Source: Streptomyces inusitatus
GTDB taxonomy: Bacteria > Actinomycetota > Actinomycetes > Streptomycetales > Streptomycetaceae
Assembly: GCF_014651115.1 (NCBI RefSeq)
Contig: NZ_BMWG01000024.1
Coordinates: 62,001 to 126,000, forward strand
Direction of reading: 5' to 3'
Length of the DNA stretch: 64,000 nucleotides
The notes beneath the pieces are model-generated. The model was not told the DNA's origin. It did not search any database and saw only the letters and a list, made by a program, of their open reading frames with translations. Within the stretch, counting starts at the first letter, position 1, and every line of letters starts with the position of its first letter. A program made the position numbers and the translations under genes. Positions 50,484 to 59,559 of the stretch are shown here, in pieces.

Positions 50484-52997
50484 TCAGAGCCGGCCGACGG
50501 AGGTGACCCGGACGACCGCCCGGCCCTCGTCGTCGGAGGCCGCCAGATCGACCTCCGCGCTGATGCCCCAGTCATGATCGTCGCTCGGGTCCGCGAAGAT
50601 CTGCCGCACGCGCCAGAGACCGTGCGGTTCGTCCTCCTCGATCAGCAGCAGCCGGGGCCCGCGGGCGTCGGGGCCGGTGCCCAGCTCCTCGTGCTCGTCC
50701 CAGTACGCGTCCATCGCGCCGCCCCACGCGTCCGCGTCCCAGCCGGACTCCGCGTCCAGCTCGCCCAGCTCGCCGACCTTGTCGAGCGCGGCCAGCTCCA
50801 CCCGCCGGAACATGGCGTTCCGTACCAGTACGCGGAAGGCGCGGGCGTTCGCCGTGACCGGCTTGACCTGGTCGGCCTTCTCCTGGGCCTGCTCGGCGGT
50901 CTCCACCTCCGGATTGGCCAGCTGCTCCCACTCGTCCAGCAGGCTGGAGTCCACCTGGCGCACCAGCTCACCGAGCCAGGCGATCAGATCCTGGAGGTCC
51001 TCCGACTTGAGATCGTCCGGAATGGTGTGCTCCAGGGCCTTGTACGCGCCCGCCAGATAGCGCAGCACGATGCCCTCGGTCCGGGCCAGCTCGTAGACCG
51101 AGGTGAACTCGGTGAACGTCAGCGCCCGCTCGTACATGTCCCGGACCACCGACTTCGGCGAGACCGGGTGGTCGCCGACCCACGGGTGGCTGGTGCGGTA
51201 GGTGTCGTACGCGTGCCAGAGCAGCTCCTCCAGCGGCTTGGGGTAGCCGACCTCCTGGAGCCGCTCCATCCGCTCCTCGTACTCGACGCCGTCGGCCTTC
51301 ATCAGCGCGACGGCCTCGCCGCGCGCCTTGTTCTGCTGGGCGGCGAGGATCTGGCGCGGGTCGTCGAGGGTGGACTCCACCACCGACACCATGTCCAGCG
51401 CGTACGAGGGCGACTCGGGGTCGAGCAGCTCGAAGGAGGCCAGCGCGAAGGTGGAGAGCGGCTGGTTGAGCGCGAAGTCCTGCTGGAGGTCGACGGTGAG
51501 CCGGACGATGCGGCCCTGGGCGTCCGGCTCGTCCAGCCGCTCCACCACCCCGCCGGCCAGCAGCGAGCGGTAGATCGCGATCGCCCGGCGGATGTGCCGG
51601 AGCTGGTTGCGGCGCGGCTCGTGGTTGTCCTCCAGCAGCCTGCGCATCGCGTCGAAGGCGTTGCCCGGCCGGGCGATGACCGACAGCAGCATGGTGTGCG
51701 TGACCTTGAAACGCGAGGTCAGCGGCTCGGGGTCGGAGTCGATCAGCTTCTCGAAGGTGGTGTCCGACCAGGCGACGAAGCCTTCGGGGGCCTTCTTGCG
51801 GACGACCTTGCGCCGCTTCTTCGGGTCGTCGCCGGCCTTGGCGAGCGCCTTGTCGTTCTCGATGACATGCTCGGGCGCCTGCGCGGCGACCAGCCCCGCC
51901 GTGTCGAAACCGGCCCGCCCGGCCCGGCCGGCGATCTGGTGGAACTCCCGGGCCCGCAGCGTGCGCACCCTGGTGCCGTCGTACTTGGTGAGCGCGGTGA
52001 AGAGCACCGTACGGATCGGGACGTTCACCCCGACGCCGAGGGTGTCCGTGCCGCAGATCACCTTCAGCAGACCCGCCTGGGCGAGCTTCTCGACCAGCCG
52101 GCGGTACTTGGGCAGCATTCCGGCGTGGTGGACGCCGATGCCGTGCCGCACATAGCGGGAGAGATTGCGCCCGAACTTGGTGGTGAAGCGGAAGCCGCCG
52201 ATCAGCTCGGCGATCTTCTCCTTCTCCTCCTTCGAGCACATGTTGATGCTCATCAGCGACTGCGCCCGCTCCACGGCCGCCGCCTGGGTGAAGTGCACGA
52301 TGTAGACCGGGGCCTGCCGGGTCTCAAGGAGCTCGGTCAGCGTCTCCGTGATCGGGGTGCGCCGGTACTCGTACGACAGCGGCACCGGGCGGGTCGCGGA
52401 GCGCACGACGGCGGTGGGGCGGCCGGTGCGGCGGGTCAGATCCCGCTCAAAGCGGGAGACGTCGCCGAGGGTCGCCGACATCAGCACGAACTGCGCCTGC
52501 GGCAGCTCCAGGATCGGAATCTGCCAGGCCCAGCCCCGGTCCGGCTCGGCGTAGAAGTGGAACTCGTCCATCACGACCTGGCCGATGTCGGCGTCCTTGC
52601 CGTCGCGCAGGGCGATGGAGGCCAGCACCTCGGCGGTGCAGCAGATCACCGGCGCGTCCGCGTTGACGGACGCGTCGCCCGTCAGCATGCCCACGTTCTC
52701 GGTGCCGAAGAGCTTGCACAGATCGAAGAACTTCTCCGAGACCAGCGCCTTGATCGGCGCGGTGTAGAAGGTGACCTTGTCGGCCGCGAGGGCGGCGAAG
52801 TGCGCGCCCGCCGCGATCAGGCTCTTCCCGGATCCGGTGGGGGTGGAGACGATGACATTGGCCCCGGAGACCACCTCGATCAGCGCCTCCTCCTGAGCCG
52901 GATAGAGGGAGATGCCCCGCTCCTGGGCCCAGGTGGAGAAGGCCTCGAAGAGGGCATCGGGGTCGGCGTCAGGCGGCAGCTGATCAATGAGGGTCAC
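50484..52997 (-). CDS. DEAD/DEAH-box helicase with DUF3516 C-terminal region
   Basis: An 837-residue superfamily 2 helicase of the Ski2/HelY-like group. Motif I STPTGSGKSLIAAG, motif II MDEFHFY, motif III SATLGD and motif VI HQIAGRAGRAGFD are all present in the first 390 residues. The remaining half is an all-helical DUF3516 domain (from about 420), of unknown function. Related actinobacterial proteins are annotated as RNA helicases. Start choice: GTG 52997 matches the family start VTLIDQLPPDADPDALFEAF; ATG 53006 and GTG 53021 are in frame upstream and possible. It heads a run with tesB and the peroxidase gene. Confidence 0.93.
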   Translation of the reverse strand: MTLIDQLPPDADPDALFEAFSTWAQERGISLYPAQEEALIEVVSGANVIVSTPTGSGKSLIAAGAHFAALAADKVTFYTAPIKALVSEKFFDLCKLFGTENVGMLTGDASVNADAPVICCTAEVLASIALRDGKDADIGQVVMDEFHFYAEPDRGWAWQIPILELPQAQFVLMSATLGDVSRFERDLTRRTGRPTAVVRSATRPVPLSYEYRRTPITETLTELLETRQAPVYIVHFTQAAAVERAQSLMSINMCSKEEKEKIAELIGGFRFTTKFGRNLSRYVRHGIGVHHAGMLPKYRRLVEKLAQAGLLKVICGTDTLGVGVNVPIRTVLFTALTKYDGTRVRTLRAREFHQIAGRAGRAGFDTAGLVAAQAPEHVIENDKALAKAGDDPKKRRKVVRKKAPEGFVAWSDTTFEKLIDSDPEPLTSRFKVTHTMLLSVIARPGNAFDAMRRLLEDNHEPRRNQLRHIRRAIAIYRSLLAGGVVERLDEPDAQGRIVRLTVDLQQDFALNQPLSTFALASFELLDPESPSYALDMVSVVESTLDDPRQILAAQQNKARGEAVALMKADGVEYEERMERLQEVGYPKPLEELLWHAYDTYRTSHPWVGDHPVSPKSVVRDMYERALTFTEFTSVYELARTEGIVLRYLAGAYKALEHTIPDDLKSEDLQDLIAWLGELVRQVDSSLLDEWEQLANPEVETAEQAQEKADQVKPVTANARAFRVLVRNAMFRRVELAALDKVGELGELDAESGWDADAWGGAMDAYWDEHEELGTGPDARGPRLLLIEEDEPHGLWRVRQIFADPSDDHDWGISAEVDLAASDDEGRAVVRVTSVGRL

Positions 52998-53126
52998 ACC
53001 CCCCATCTTGCCTGCCCGCACCCCCGATCAGGGAACCGGGCGGCGGGCGCAAGATCACGAAAGGTACGCTGACCTGTCAACTCGGCACGGACGGCCGAGT
53101 GATGGCCGCCCCTTCGGCGGCACGGC

Positions 53127-53172
53127 CGACGGGGCGGGGACAGGCACATCGACGGGGCGGGGACAGACACAT
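53127..53172 (+). repeat. 23-bp tandem duplication ending in the YdjM-type gene start
   Basis: Two copies of a 23-bp unit (CGACGGGGCGGGGACAGGCA CAT; the second has A at one position) occupy 53127-53149 and 53150-53172. The second copy ends in the first two bases of the ATG at 53171. Each copy contains GGGGACAG, so the ribosome-binding region is duplicated. Confidence 0.9.
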
Positions 53173-53962
53173 GATGGGACCGGCGCACTCGCTCTCAGGG
53201 GCGGCGGCCTGGCTGGGGGTCGGCGCGGCCACCGCCGCAGCCGGGCATCCGATGCCCTGGCCGGTCCTGGTCGTAGGCGCGCTGATCTGCGCGGGAGCCG
53301 CGCTCGCGCCGGATCTCGACCACAAGGCGGCCACCATCTCCCGGGCCTTCGGGCCGATCTCCCGGGTCCTCTGCGAGATCGTCGACAAGCTCTCCTTCGC
53401 GGTCTACCAGGCCACGAAGAAGCCCGGCGACAAGCGCAGGACCGGCGGCCACCGCACCCTCACCCACACCTGGCTCTGGGCCGTGCTGATCGGCGCGGGA
53501 GCGGCGGCGATCGCGGTCACCGGCGGCCGGTGGGGCGTGCTGGCGATCCTCTTCGTCCATCTGGTGCTCGCCGTCGAGGGCCTGCTCTGGCGGGCCGCCC
53601 GGGTCTCCAGCGACATCCTGGTGTGGCTGCTGGGCGCGACGAGCGCCTGGATCCTGGCGGGCGTGCTGGACCAGCCGGGCAATGGCTCCGACTGGCTCTT
53701 CACCGCCCCCGGCCAGGAGTATCTGTGGCTGGGCCTGCCGATCGTCCTTGGCGCGCTGGTCCACGACATCGGCGACTCGCTGACCGTCTCCGGCTGCCCG
53801 ATCCTGTGGCCGATACCCCTGGGCCGCAAGCGCTGGCACCCGATCGGCCCGCCGAAGGCGATGCGCTTCAAGGCCGGCAGCTGGGTGGAGCTGAAGGTGC
53901 TGATGCCCGTCTTCATGCTGCTCGGCGGGGTGGGCGGGGCCGCCGCCCTGAACGTCATCTGA
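53171..53962 (+). CDS. YdjM-family membrane-bound metal-dependent hydrolase
   Basis: A 263-residue membrane protein of the YdjM (DUF457) family. Metal-ligand candidates include the N-terminal MGPAHSLSG, ALAPDLDHKAATIS and GGHRTLTHTWLWAVL (HxxxTH-like), and the late ALVHDIGDSLT. At least five hydrophobic segments are seen. The C-terminus has GRKRWHPIGPP, conserved near the end of this family. In E. coli the homologue is SOS-induced, but no LexA box is visible here. ATG 53171 is used, directly followed by a second ATG. It is divergent from the helicase. Confidence 0.9.
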   Translation: MMGPAHSLSGAAAWLGVGAATAAAGHPMPWPVLVVGALICAGAALAPDLDHKAATISRAFGPISRVLCEIVDKLSFAVYQATKKPGDKRRTGGHRTLTHTWLWAVLIGAGAAAIAVTGGRWGVLAILFVHLVLAVEGLLWRAARVSSDILVWLLGATSAWILAGVLDQPGNGSDWLFTAPGQEYLWLGLPIVLGALVHDIGDSLTVSGCPILWPIPLGRKRWHPIGPPKAMRFKAGSWVELKVLMPVFMLLGGVGGAAALNVI

Positions 53963-54106
53963 CCCCGGGGACCGCCCTGGGTCTGGCGGACGGCCGGGAA
54001 GCGGCCTTAAGGTCCGTGGAACCGCCGCTGTGGCGGTGTCCTCGCCGCCGCCACCGGTCGCCCGCCCCCGCCGCCGCGACGTGGCCCGCTCGTCAGGAGT
54101 GTCCCC

Positions 54107-54253
54107 ATGCGCACCCGCCGTCTCTCCGCCGCCCTGCTCGCCGTCCTCACCGGCGCCCTGCTGATCGGCGCGGCCTCCCAGATCGCCAAGATGGTCACCC
54201 CGGAGAGCACCTCCGTCAGCGCCATGAACAAGGCGGAGCTCGTCGGAGCCTGA
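54107..54253 (+). CDS. Small hydrophobic secreted or membrane peptide, 48 residues
   Basis: An ATG at 54107 with AGGAG seven bases upstream opens a 48-codon frame that ends with TGA at 54251-54253. The product starts with a basic MRTRR cluster followed by a hydrophobic helix (LSAALLAVLTGALLIGAAS), then a short polar tail (ITPEST-like: MVTPESTSVSAMNKAELVGA). It looks like a signal-anchored small peptide. Its stop is 11 bases before a strong terminator, as expected of a separate unit. Codon bias fits a real gene. Function unknown. Confidence 0.7.
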   Translation: MRTRRLSAALLAVLTGALLIGAASQIAKMVTPESTSVSAMNKAELVGA

Positions 54254-54264
54254 AACCCGGAAAA

Positions 54265-54300
54265 GGGCCCGCCCCCGGCGCTGACGCCGGGGCCGGGCCC
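54265..54300. terminator. Bidirectional terminator hairpin
   Basis: GGGCCCGCCCCCGGCG pairs with CGCCGGGGCCGGGCCC around CTGA (54265-54300, with a small bulge). It separates the small-peptide gene from the convergent ABC exporter operon. Confidence 0.85.
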
Positions 54301-54316
54301 TTCCCCGCAGCCGCTT

Positions 54317-56131
54317 CTAACCGTGCCAGGACCGCCAGAGAGCGGCGTACGCGCCGTCCACCGCGACCAGCTCGTCATGGCTGCCCATCTCGCTGATCCG
54401 GCCCCGCTCCACCACCGCGATCAGATCCGCGTCGTGCGCGGTGTGCAGCCGGTGGGCGATCGCGACCACCGTACGGCCCTCCAGCACCCGGGAGAGCGAA
54501 CGCTCCAGATCACGGGCCGCGCGCGGATCGAGCAGCGAGGTCGCCTCGTCCAGCACCAGGGTGTGCGGGTCCGCGAGCACCAGCCGGGCCAGCGCGATCT
54601 GCTGCGCCTGCGCCGGGGTGAGGGGCACCCCGCCGGAGCCGACCGAGGTGTCGAGGCCGTCCTCCAGCGCCTCGGCCCACTCCCGCGCGTCCACCGCGTC
54701 GAGCGCCGCCAGCAGCTCCGGATCCTTCGCCCCGGCGCGGGCCAGCCGCAGATTGTCCCGCAGGCTGCCCACGAACACATGGTGCTCCTGGTTGACCAGC
54801 GCGACATGGCGGCGGACCCGCTCGGCCGTCATCCGGGACAGCTCGGCATCGCCGAGTTCGACGGTGCCCGTGCGCGGCGCGTAGATCCCGGCCAGCAGCC
54901 GGCCCAGCGTCGACTTCCCGGCCCCCGAAGGGCCGACCAGGGCGAGCCTGGTGCCCGGCTCGACATCGAGGGAGACCTGGTGGAGCACGTCCACCCCCTC
55001 CTGATAGCCGAAGCGCACCTCGGCCGCCCGCACATCGCGGCCGTTCGGCCGGACACCGTCGTCGCCCGCGTCGGGCTCGATCTCCCGGATGCCCACCAGC
55101 CGGGCCATCGACACATGGGCCACCTGGAGCTCGTCGTACCAGCGCAGAATGATCCCGACCGGGTCCACCAGCATCTGCGCCAGCAGCGCGCCCGTCGTCA
55201 GCTGGCCGATGTCCAGCCAGCCCTTCAGCACGAACACCCCGCCGATCAGCAGCACCGAGACCAGCACGGTGATGTGGGTGAGGGTGATCACGGGGAAGAA
55301 GACCGAGCGGAGGAAGAGGGTGTACCGCTCCCAGCCGGCCCACTCCCGCACCCGCCGGTCGGAGAGCGCGATCCGGCGGTCGCCGATCCGGTGGGCCTCC
55401 ACGGTCCGCCCCGCGTCGACGGTCTCGGCGAGCACGGTGGCGACCGCGGCGAACCCGGCCGCCTCCGAGCGGTAGGCCAGCGGCCCCCGCTTGAAGTACC
55501 AGCGGCAGACCACCAGCAGCAGCGGCAGCGCCACCAGCACCGAGAGCGCCAGCGGCGGCGCGGTCACGGTGAGCCCGCCGATCAGCAGCAGCGCCCACAC
55601 CACACCGATGGTGAGCTGGGGCACCGCCTCCCGCATCGCACTGGCGAGCCGGTCGATGTCGGTGGTGATACGGGAGAGCAGATCGCCGGTCCCGGCCCGC
55701 TCCAGCACCCCCGGCGGCAGCGCGACCGACCGTACGAGGAAGTCCTCGCGGAGATCGGCGAGCACCTCCTCGCCCAGCGTCGCACCGCGCAGATGCATCA
55801 TCCGGACGAAGACGCTCTGGACGACGACGGCCACCGCGAACACCGCGACCGTCCGCTCCAGCCAGAGTTCGTCGGCCCCCTCGGTCAGCCGCTCCACCAG
55901 CGAGCCCAGCAGATACGGGCCCACCATGGAGGCGACGACCGCGACGGCGTTGCAGACCACCAGGAAGACGAAGGCGCGCCGGTGGCGCAGCAGCATCTCA
56001 CGGACATAGCTCCGCACCGTCGCGCTGTCGGCGACCGGCAGGGTCTCGGCGGTGTCCGGCGCGGCCGGGTCGTACTCGGGTCGGGGCACCCGGAACATCG
56101 TCGTTCCTCTCGTGAACAGGGCGCGGATCAC
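54317..56131 (-). CDS. ABC exporter half-transporter with intact Walker A and degenerate signature
   Basis: A 604-residue type I exporter subunit. Residues about 50-340 form six membrane helices. The ATPase domain has a normal Walker A (GPSGAGKST, 400-408), Walker B (TLVLDE, about 524-529) and H-loop His560 (AIAHRL). The signature motif is LTPAQ at 504-508 instead of LSGGQ. It is therefore catalytically complete in its own ATP pocket but cannot supply a good signature to its partner. The GTG at 56131 overlaps the upstream gene's stop by four bases (GTGA), so both halves should be made together. An ATG at 56098 is a possible alternative start. Confidence 0.93.
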   Translation of the reverse strand: MIRALFTRGTTMFRVPRPEYDPAAPDTAETLPVADSATVRSYVREMLLRHRRAFVFLVVCNAVAVVASMVGPYLLGSLVERLTEGADELWLERTVAVFAVAVVVQSVFVRMMHLRGATLGEEVLADLREDFLVRSVALPPGVLERAGTGDLLSRITTDIDRLASAMREAVPQLTIGVVWALLLIGGLTVTAPPLALSVLVALPLLLVVCRWYFKRGPLAYRSEAAGFAAVATVLAETVDAGRTVEAHRIGDRRIALSDRRVREWAGWERYTLFLRSVFFPVITLTHITVLVSVLLIGGVFVLKGWLDIGQLTTGALLAQMLVDPVGIILRWYDELQVAHVSMARLVGIREIEPDAGDDGVRPNGRDVRAAEVRFGYQEGVDVLHQVSLDVEPGTRLALVGPSGAGKSTLGRLLAGIYAPRTGTVELGDAELSRMTAERVRRHVALVNQEHHVFVGSLRDNLRLARAGAKDPELLAALDAVDAREWAEALEDGLDTSVGSGGVPLTPAQAQQIALARLVLADPHTLVLDEATSLLDPRAARDLERSLSRVLEGRTVVAIAHRLHTAHDADLIAVVERGRISEMGSHDELVAVDGAYAALWRSWHG

Positions 56132-57876
56132 GCGGTCTCCTCGGCGGTCTCACGGGTGACGACGGCGCGGTAGCGGGGCTCGTTGCGCAGCAGTTCACGG
56201 TGGAGACCGGCGGCCACGACGCTCTCCCCGTCGAGCAGCACCACCCGGTCGGCCAGATCCAGCAGCAGCGGCGAGGAGGAGAGGACGACCGTGGTCCGGC
56301 CCTCGCGCAGCGACTTCACGCCCGCCGCGATCCGGGACTCGGTGTGCGAGTCGACGGCCGAGGTGGGCTCGTCGAGCACCAGCACCTCGGGGTCGGTCAC
56401 CAGCGAGCGGGCCAGCGCGAGGCGCTGGCGCTGCCCGCCGGAGAGCGAGCGGCCGCGCTCGGTGATCCTGGTCTCCATCGGGTTGGCCTTCGCGTCGGCG
56501 GAGGCCCGGGCGAGCGCCTGGAGCACATCGCCGCACTCCGCCGCCGCCAGGGCGTCCGGCGCCGAGACCTTCCCGGACGAGGGGACGTCGAGCAGTTCGC
56601 GCAGGGTGCCGGAGAGCAGTACGGGGTCCTTGTCCTGCACCAGTACGGCCCGGCGCGCCGCGTCCAGCGGCAGTTCGTCCAGGGGTGCGCCGCCCAGCAG
56701 TACGGAAGCCCGCCCGCCGGGGTCGGCCGGATGGCCGCCGAGGCGCTCGGCGAGCAGCCCCGCCGCGTCCGGGTCGCCGCAGACCACGGCCGTGAGGCGG
56801 CCGGCCGGGGCGAGGAGGCCGGTGACCGGGTCGTACAGATCGCCGACGGGGGAGTCGTACACACTGCCGGAGCCCGCGGTCTCCCGGCGCAGCGACAGCA
56901 CCCGGGCCGCCCGCTGGGCGGAGGGACGGGAGTAGGAGTACGCCATCGCGATCTCCTCGAAGGTCCGCATCGGGTGGCCCGCGAGCAGCACCGCGCTGTA
57001 CACGGTGACCAGTTCGCCCACGGAGACCCGGCCGTCCAGGGCGAGGTTCGCGCCGTACACGACCACCGACACCATCAGCGCGCCGGGCAGCAGCACCTGG
57101 ACCGCGGAGATGAGGGACCACATGCGCGCGCTGTGCACGGAGGCGCGGCGCATCTCCTGGGAGGCCGTGCGGTAGCGGGAGAGGAACAGCTCCTCGCCGC
57201 CGATGCCGCGCAGCACCCGCAGTCCCGCGACGGTGTCCGCGGCCAGCTCGGTGGCGTGACCGGCCTTCTCGCGCTGGACGTCGGCGCGGCGGGTGGCGAC
57301 GGGCAGCAGCGGCAGCACCGCCAGGGCGATCACGGGGATGCCGAGGGCGACCACGACGCCCAGCTCCGGCTGGTAGAGCACCAGACCGACGCAGATCGCG
57401 ATCAGCGCGACGGCGGCGGCCAGGAAGCGCGAGAGCGCCTCGACGAACCAGCCGATCTTCTCCACATCGCCGGTGGAGACCGCGACCACCTCGCCCGCGG
57501 CGACCCGCCGGGTCAGCGCGGAGCCCAGCTCGGCCACCCGGCGGGAGAGCAGTTGATGGACCCGCGCGGCCGCAGTGATCCAGTTGGTTATGGTGGCGCG
57601 GTGGAGCATGGTCTCGCCGAGCGCGATGGCCGCGCCGAGCAGCGCGATCAGCCCCGCCGCCTGGGCGAGCCGGGTGCCGGAGCCGTCCACCACGGCCTGG
57701 ACCGCCATGCCCACGCCGAGCGGCAGGGCGGCGATGCCGAGCTGGTTCACCAGGCCCCAGAAGACCGATATCGCCTGGCCCCCCAGCTGATTGCGGCCGA
57801 GCCAGAGCAGAAACCGGGGGCCGGACCGGACGTCTGGGTCACCTGGGTCGGTATACGGAAGGTCGCGAATTTTCAT
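56128..57876 (-). CDS. ABC exporter half-transporter with degenerate Walker A and intact signature
   Basis: A 582-residue type I exporter subunit and partner of the downstream gene. The membrane domain covers about residues 30-320. The ATPase domain lacks a Walker A: at about 365-374 the sequence is VVCGDPDAAG, with no GK(S/T). The H-loop His is replaced (VLSSSP). The signature LSGGQ (478-482) and Walker B VLVLDE (498-503) are intact. So its own ATP pocket is dead but its signature completes the partner's pocket. The ATG at 57876 begins KIRDLPYTDPGDPDVRSGP; an in-frame start at 57945 is less likely. No substrate can be read from sequence. Confidence 0.93.
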   Translation of the reverse strand: MKIRDLPYTDPGDPDVRSGPRFLLWLGRNQLGGQAISVFWGLVNQLGIAALPLGVGMAVQAVVDGSGTRLAQAAGLIALLGAAIALGETMLHRATITNWITAAARVHQLLSRRVAELGSALTRRVAAGEVVAVSTGDVEKIGWFVEALSRFLAAAVALIAICVGLVLYQPELGVVVALGIPVIALAVLPLLPVATRRADVQREKAGHATELAADTVAGLRVLRGIGGEELFLSRYRTASQEMRRASVHSARMWSLISAVQVLLPGALMVSVVVYGANLALDGRVSVGELVTVYSAVLLAGHPMRTFEEIAMAYSYSRPSAQRAARVLSLRRETAGSGSVYDSPVGDLYDPVTGLLAPAGRLTAVVCGDPDAAGLLAERLGGHPADPGGRASVLLGGAPLDELPLDAARRAVLVQDKDPVLLSGTLRELLDVPSSGKVSAPDALAAAECGDVLQALARASADAKANPMETRITERGRSLSGGQRQRLALARSLVTDPEVLVLDEPTSAVDSHTESRIAAGVKSLREGRTTVVLSSSPLLLDLADRVVLLDGESVVAAGLHRELLRNEPRYRAVVTRETAEETA

Positions 57877-58014
57877 GACGTCCCAGCACGTTTCGAGGTT
57901 GGCGCAAAGAGTGCAAGACTCGCCGTTCGTAACCCGTTTCCGCAAATACGTTTGAAGTCCGGACCGGCATATCGCGCCAGACGTACCGGGTGGTATCGCA
58001 CCGTCCGGGGGTCT

Positions 58015-58051
58015 GCGCGGGCCCGTGCGGGGTCTCCGCGCGGGCCCGCGC
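58015..58051. terminator. Terminator hairpin after the GH109-like gene
   Basis: GCGCGGGCCCG (58015-58025) pairs with CGGGCCCGCGC (58041-58051) over 11 bp. It lies eight bases past the stop of the minus-strand GH109-like gene and upstream of the ABC operon. Confidence 0.75.
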
Positions 58052-58059
58052 GTGAATTT

Positions 58060-59559
58060 CTACTCCGAAGGTTTGTCCGAATCCATACCGCTGCGCTTCT
58101 TCCGCCACTCACCGCGGGTGAAGTCGGGGATCGGCAGCGGCGCGCCCTGGGCCTTGATCGACGCATGGCTCAGCGGCACCGGGGCCGTCCAGGTCGCCGC
58201 GTCGTACACATCGAAGTCGGGGACCAGCCCCAGCCGCATGCACTGCGTCAGCCGGAAGACCATGAGGTAGTCCATGCCGCCGTGGCCGCCGGGCGGATTG
58301 GCGTGCTCCTTCCACAGCCAGTGGTCCCACTCGGCGTACGGGGTGAAGCTGCCCCACTGGTGGTTGGAGTGCTCGGGCTCCAGATAGATCCGCGCGGGGA
58401 AGTCCTCGAAGACGCCCTTGGTGCCGCCGAGGCTGTTGATCCGGCTGTAGGGGTGCGGAGAGGAGACATCGTGTTCCAGCCGGATGATGCGCCCCTTCGC
58501 CGTCCGGACCATGCTGATCGTCCGGTCGGCGGAGACGTACGACTCCTTCCGGCTGGGGTCGCCCGGCGGCAGATGGGCCTCTCGGTAGGCGGCGAGACCC
58601 AGGGCGGGGGTGCCGAAGCTGGAGATGGAGACCGCTCGGTCGCCCCGGTTGACGTCCATGTAGTTGGCGATCGGGCCGAAGGCGTGGTTGGGGTAGAGAT
58701 CGCCGCGCAGCCGGGTGTGCCACTGTCGCCGCCAGGGGCCCTCGTAGTAGTCCGGGTGGAAGAGCAGCTCCCGCAGATCGTGGTTGTACGCGCCCGCTCC
58801 GTGCAGCAGTTCGCCGAAGAGTCCGGCGTGAGCCATCCGCAGCACCCGCATCTCGTTCCTGCCGTAACAGCAGTTCTCCAGCTGCATACAGTGCCGGCGG
58901 GTGCGCTCGGAGAGGTCGACCAGCGCCCACAGCTCGTCCAGCCGCATCGCTGCCGGACACTCCACGCCGACGTGTTTGCCGTTCAGCATGGCGGTCTTGG
59001 CCATCTCGAAGTGGAGCTCCCAGGGGGTCGCCACATAGACCAGGTCCAGGTCGCCCCGGGCGCAGAGGTTCTCGTAGTCGTCCTCGCCGTTGGTGTAGAC
59101 GGCGGGCGCGGGGCGGCCCGCCGCGACCACCCGGGCGACGGCGCGCTCGGCCTGCGCCACGACCGGGTCGCACACGGCGGTGATCTGGACGCCGGGCATG
59201 GCGAGGAAGAGCGGGAGCATGCTCTGCCCCCGGTTGCCGAGGCCGACGACCCCGACTCTGATCGTGCCGCGCCGTTCGAAGGGCACCCCGGCCATGGTCC
59301 GGCCCTGCCGGGCGGGGGCCGCCGCTTCGGCTTCGGCTTCCGTTTCGGTCCCGGTCCCGGTCCCGGCTTCTGCCTTTGGTGTGGCGGCGGCCGGTGCGCC
59401 GGTGCCGAGCGCGCCGAGGGCGATTCCGGCCCCGGCGGCCCCCGCCGTGGTCCGCAGTACCCGGCGGCGGCTCACCGGGCTCTCGCCGGTGCCGTCGCGG
59501 TCGCCGTCTCCGGCCCGGTGGTCCCGGCCGTCGTGCGGTGCCGCTGATGCGTCATTCAT
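58060..59559 (-). CDS. Tat-exported Gfo/Idh/MocA protein, GH109 (alpha-N-acetylgalactosaminidase)-like
   Basis: A 499-residue protein. A twin-Arg signal, VSRRRVLRTTAGAAGAGIAL, is near the N-terminus, and a low-complexity Gly/Thr/Glu linker follows. The NAD-binding Rossmann motif is VGVVGLGNRGQSM. The remainder is a long match to GH109: STPWELHFEMAK-like (ATPWELHFEMAK), LENCCYGRNEMRVLRMA, NHDLRELLFHPDYYEG, YSRINSLGGTKGVFEDFPARIY, GGHGGMDYLMVFRLTQC and IPDFTRGEWR. GH109 enzymes use tightly bound NAD to cleave GalNAc glycosides by an oxidation-elimination route. Secretion suggests degradation of extracellular or host glycan. It could instead be another exported oxidoreductase, but the ENCCYGR block supports GH109. 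Confidence 0.88.
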   Translation of the reverse strand: MNDASAAPHDGRDHRAGDGDRDGTGESPVSRRRVLRTTAGAAGAGIALGALGTGAPAAATPKAEAGTGTGTETEAEAEAAAPARQGRTMAGVPFERRGTIRVGVVGLGNRGQSMLPLFLAMPGVQITAVCDPVVAQAERAVARVVAAGRPAPAVYTNGEDDYENLCARGDLDLVYVATPWELHFEMAKTAMLNGKHVGVECPAAMRLDELWALVDLSERTRRHCMQLENCCYGRNEMRVLRMAHAGLFGELLHGAGAYNHDLRELLFHPDYYEGPWRRQWHTRLRGDLYPNHAFGPIANYMDVNRGDRAVSISSFGTPALGLAAYREAHLPPGDPSRKESYVSADRTISMVRTAKGRIIRLEHDVSSPHPYSRINSLGGTKGVFEDFPARIYLEPEHSNHQWGSFTPYAEWDHWLWKEHANPPGGHGGMDYLMVFRLTQCMRLGLVPDFDVYDAATWTAPVPLSHASIKAQGAPLPIPDFTRGEWRKKRSGMDSDKPSE

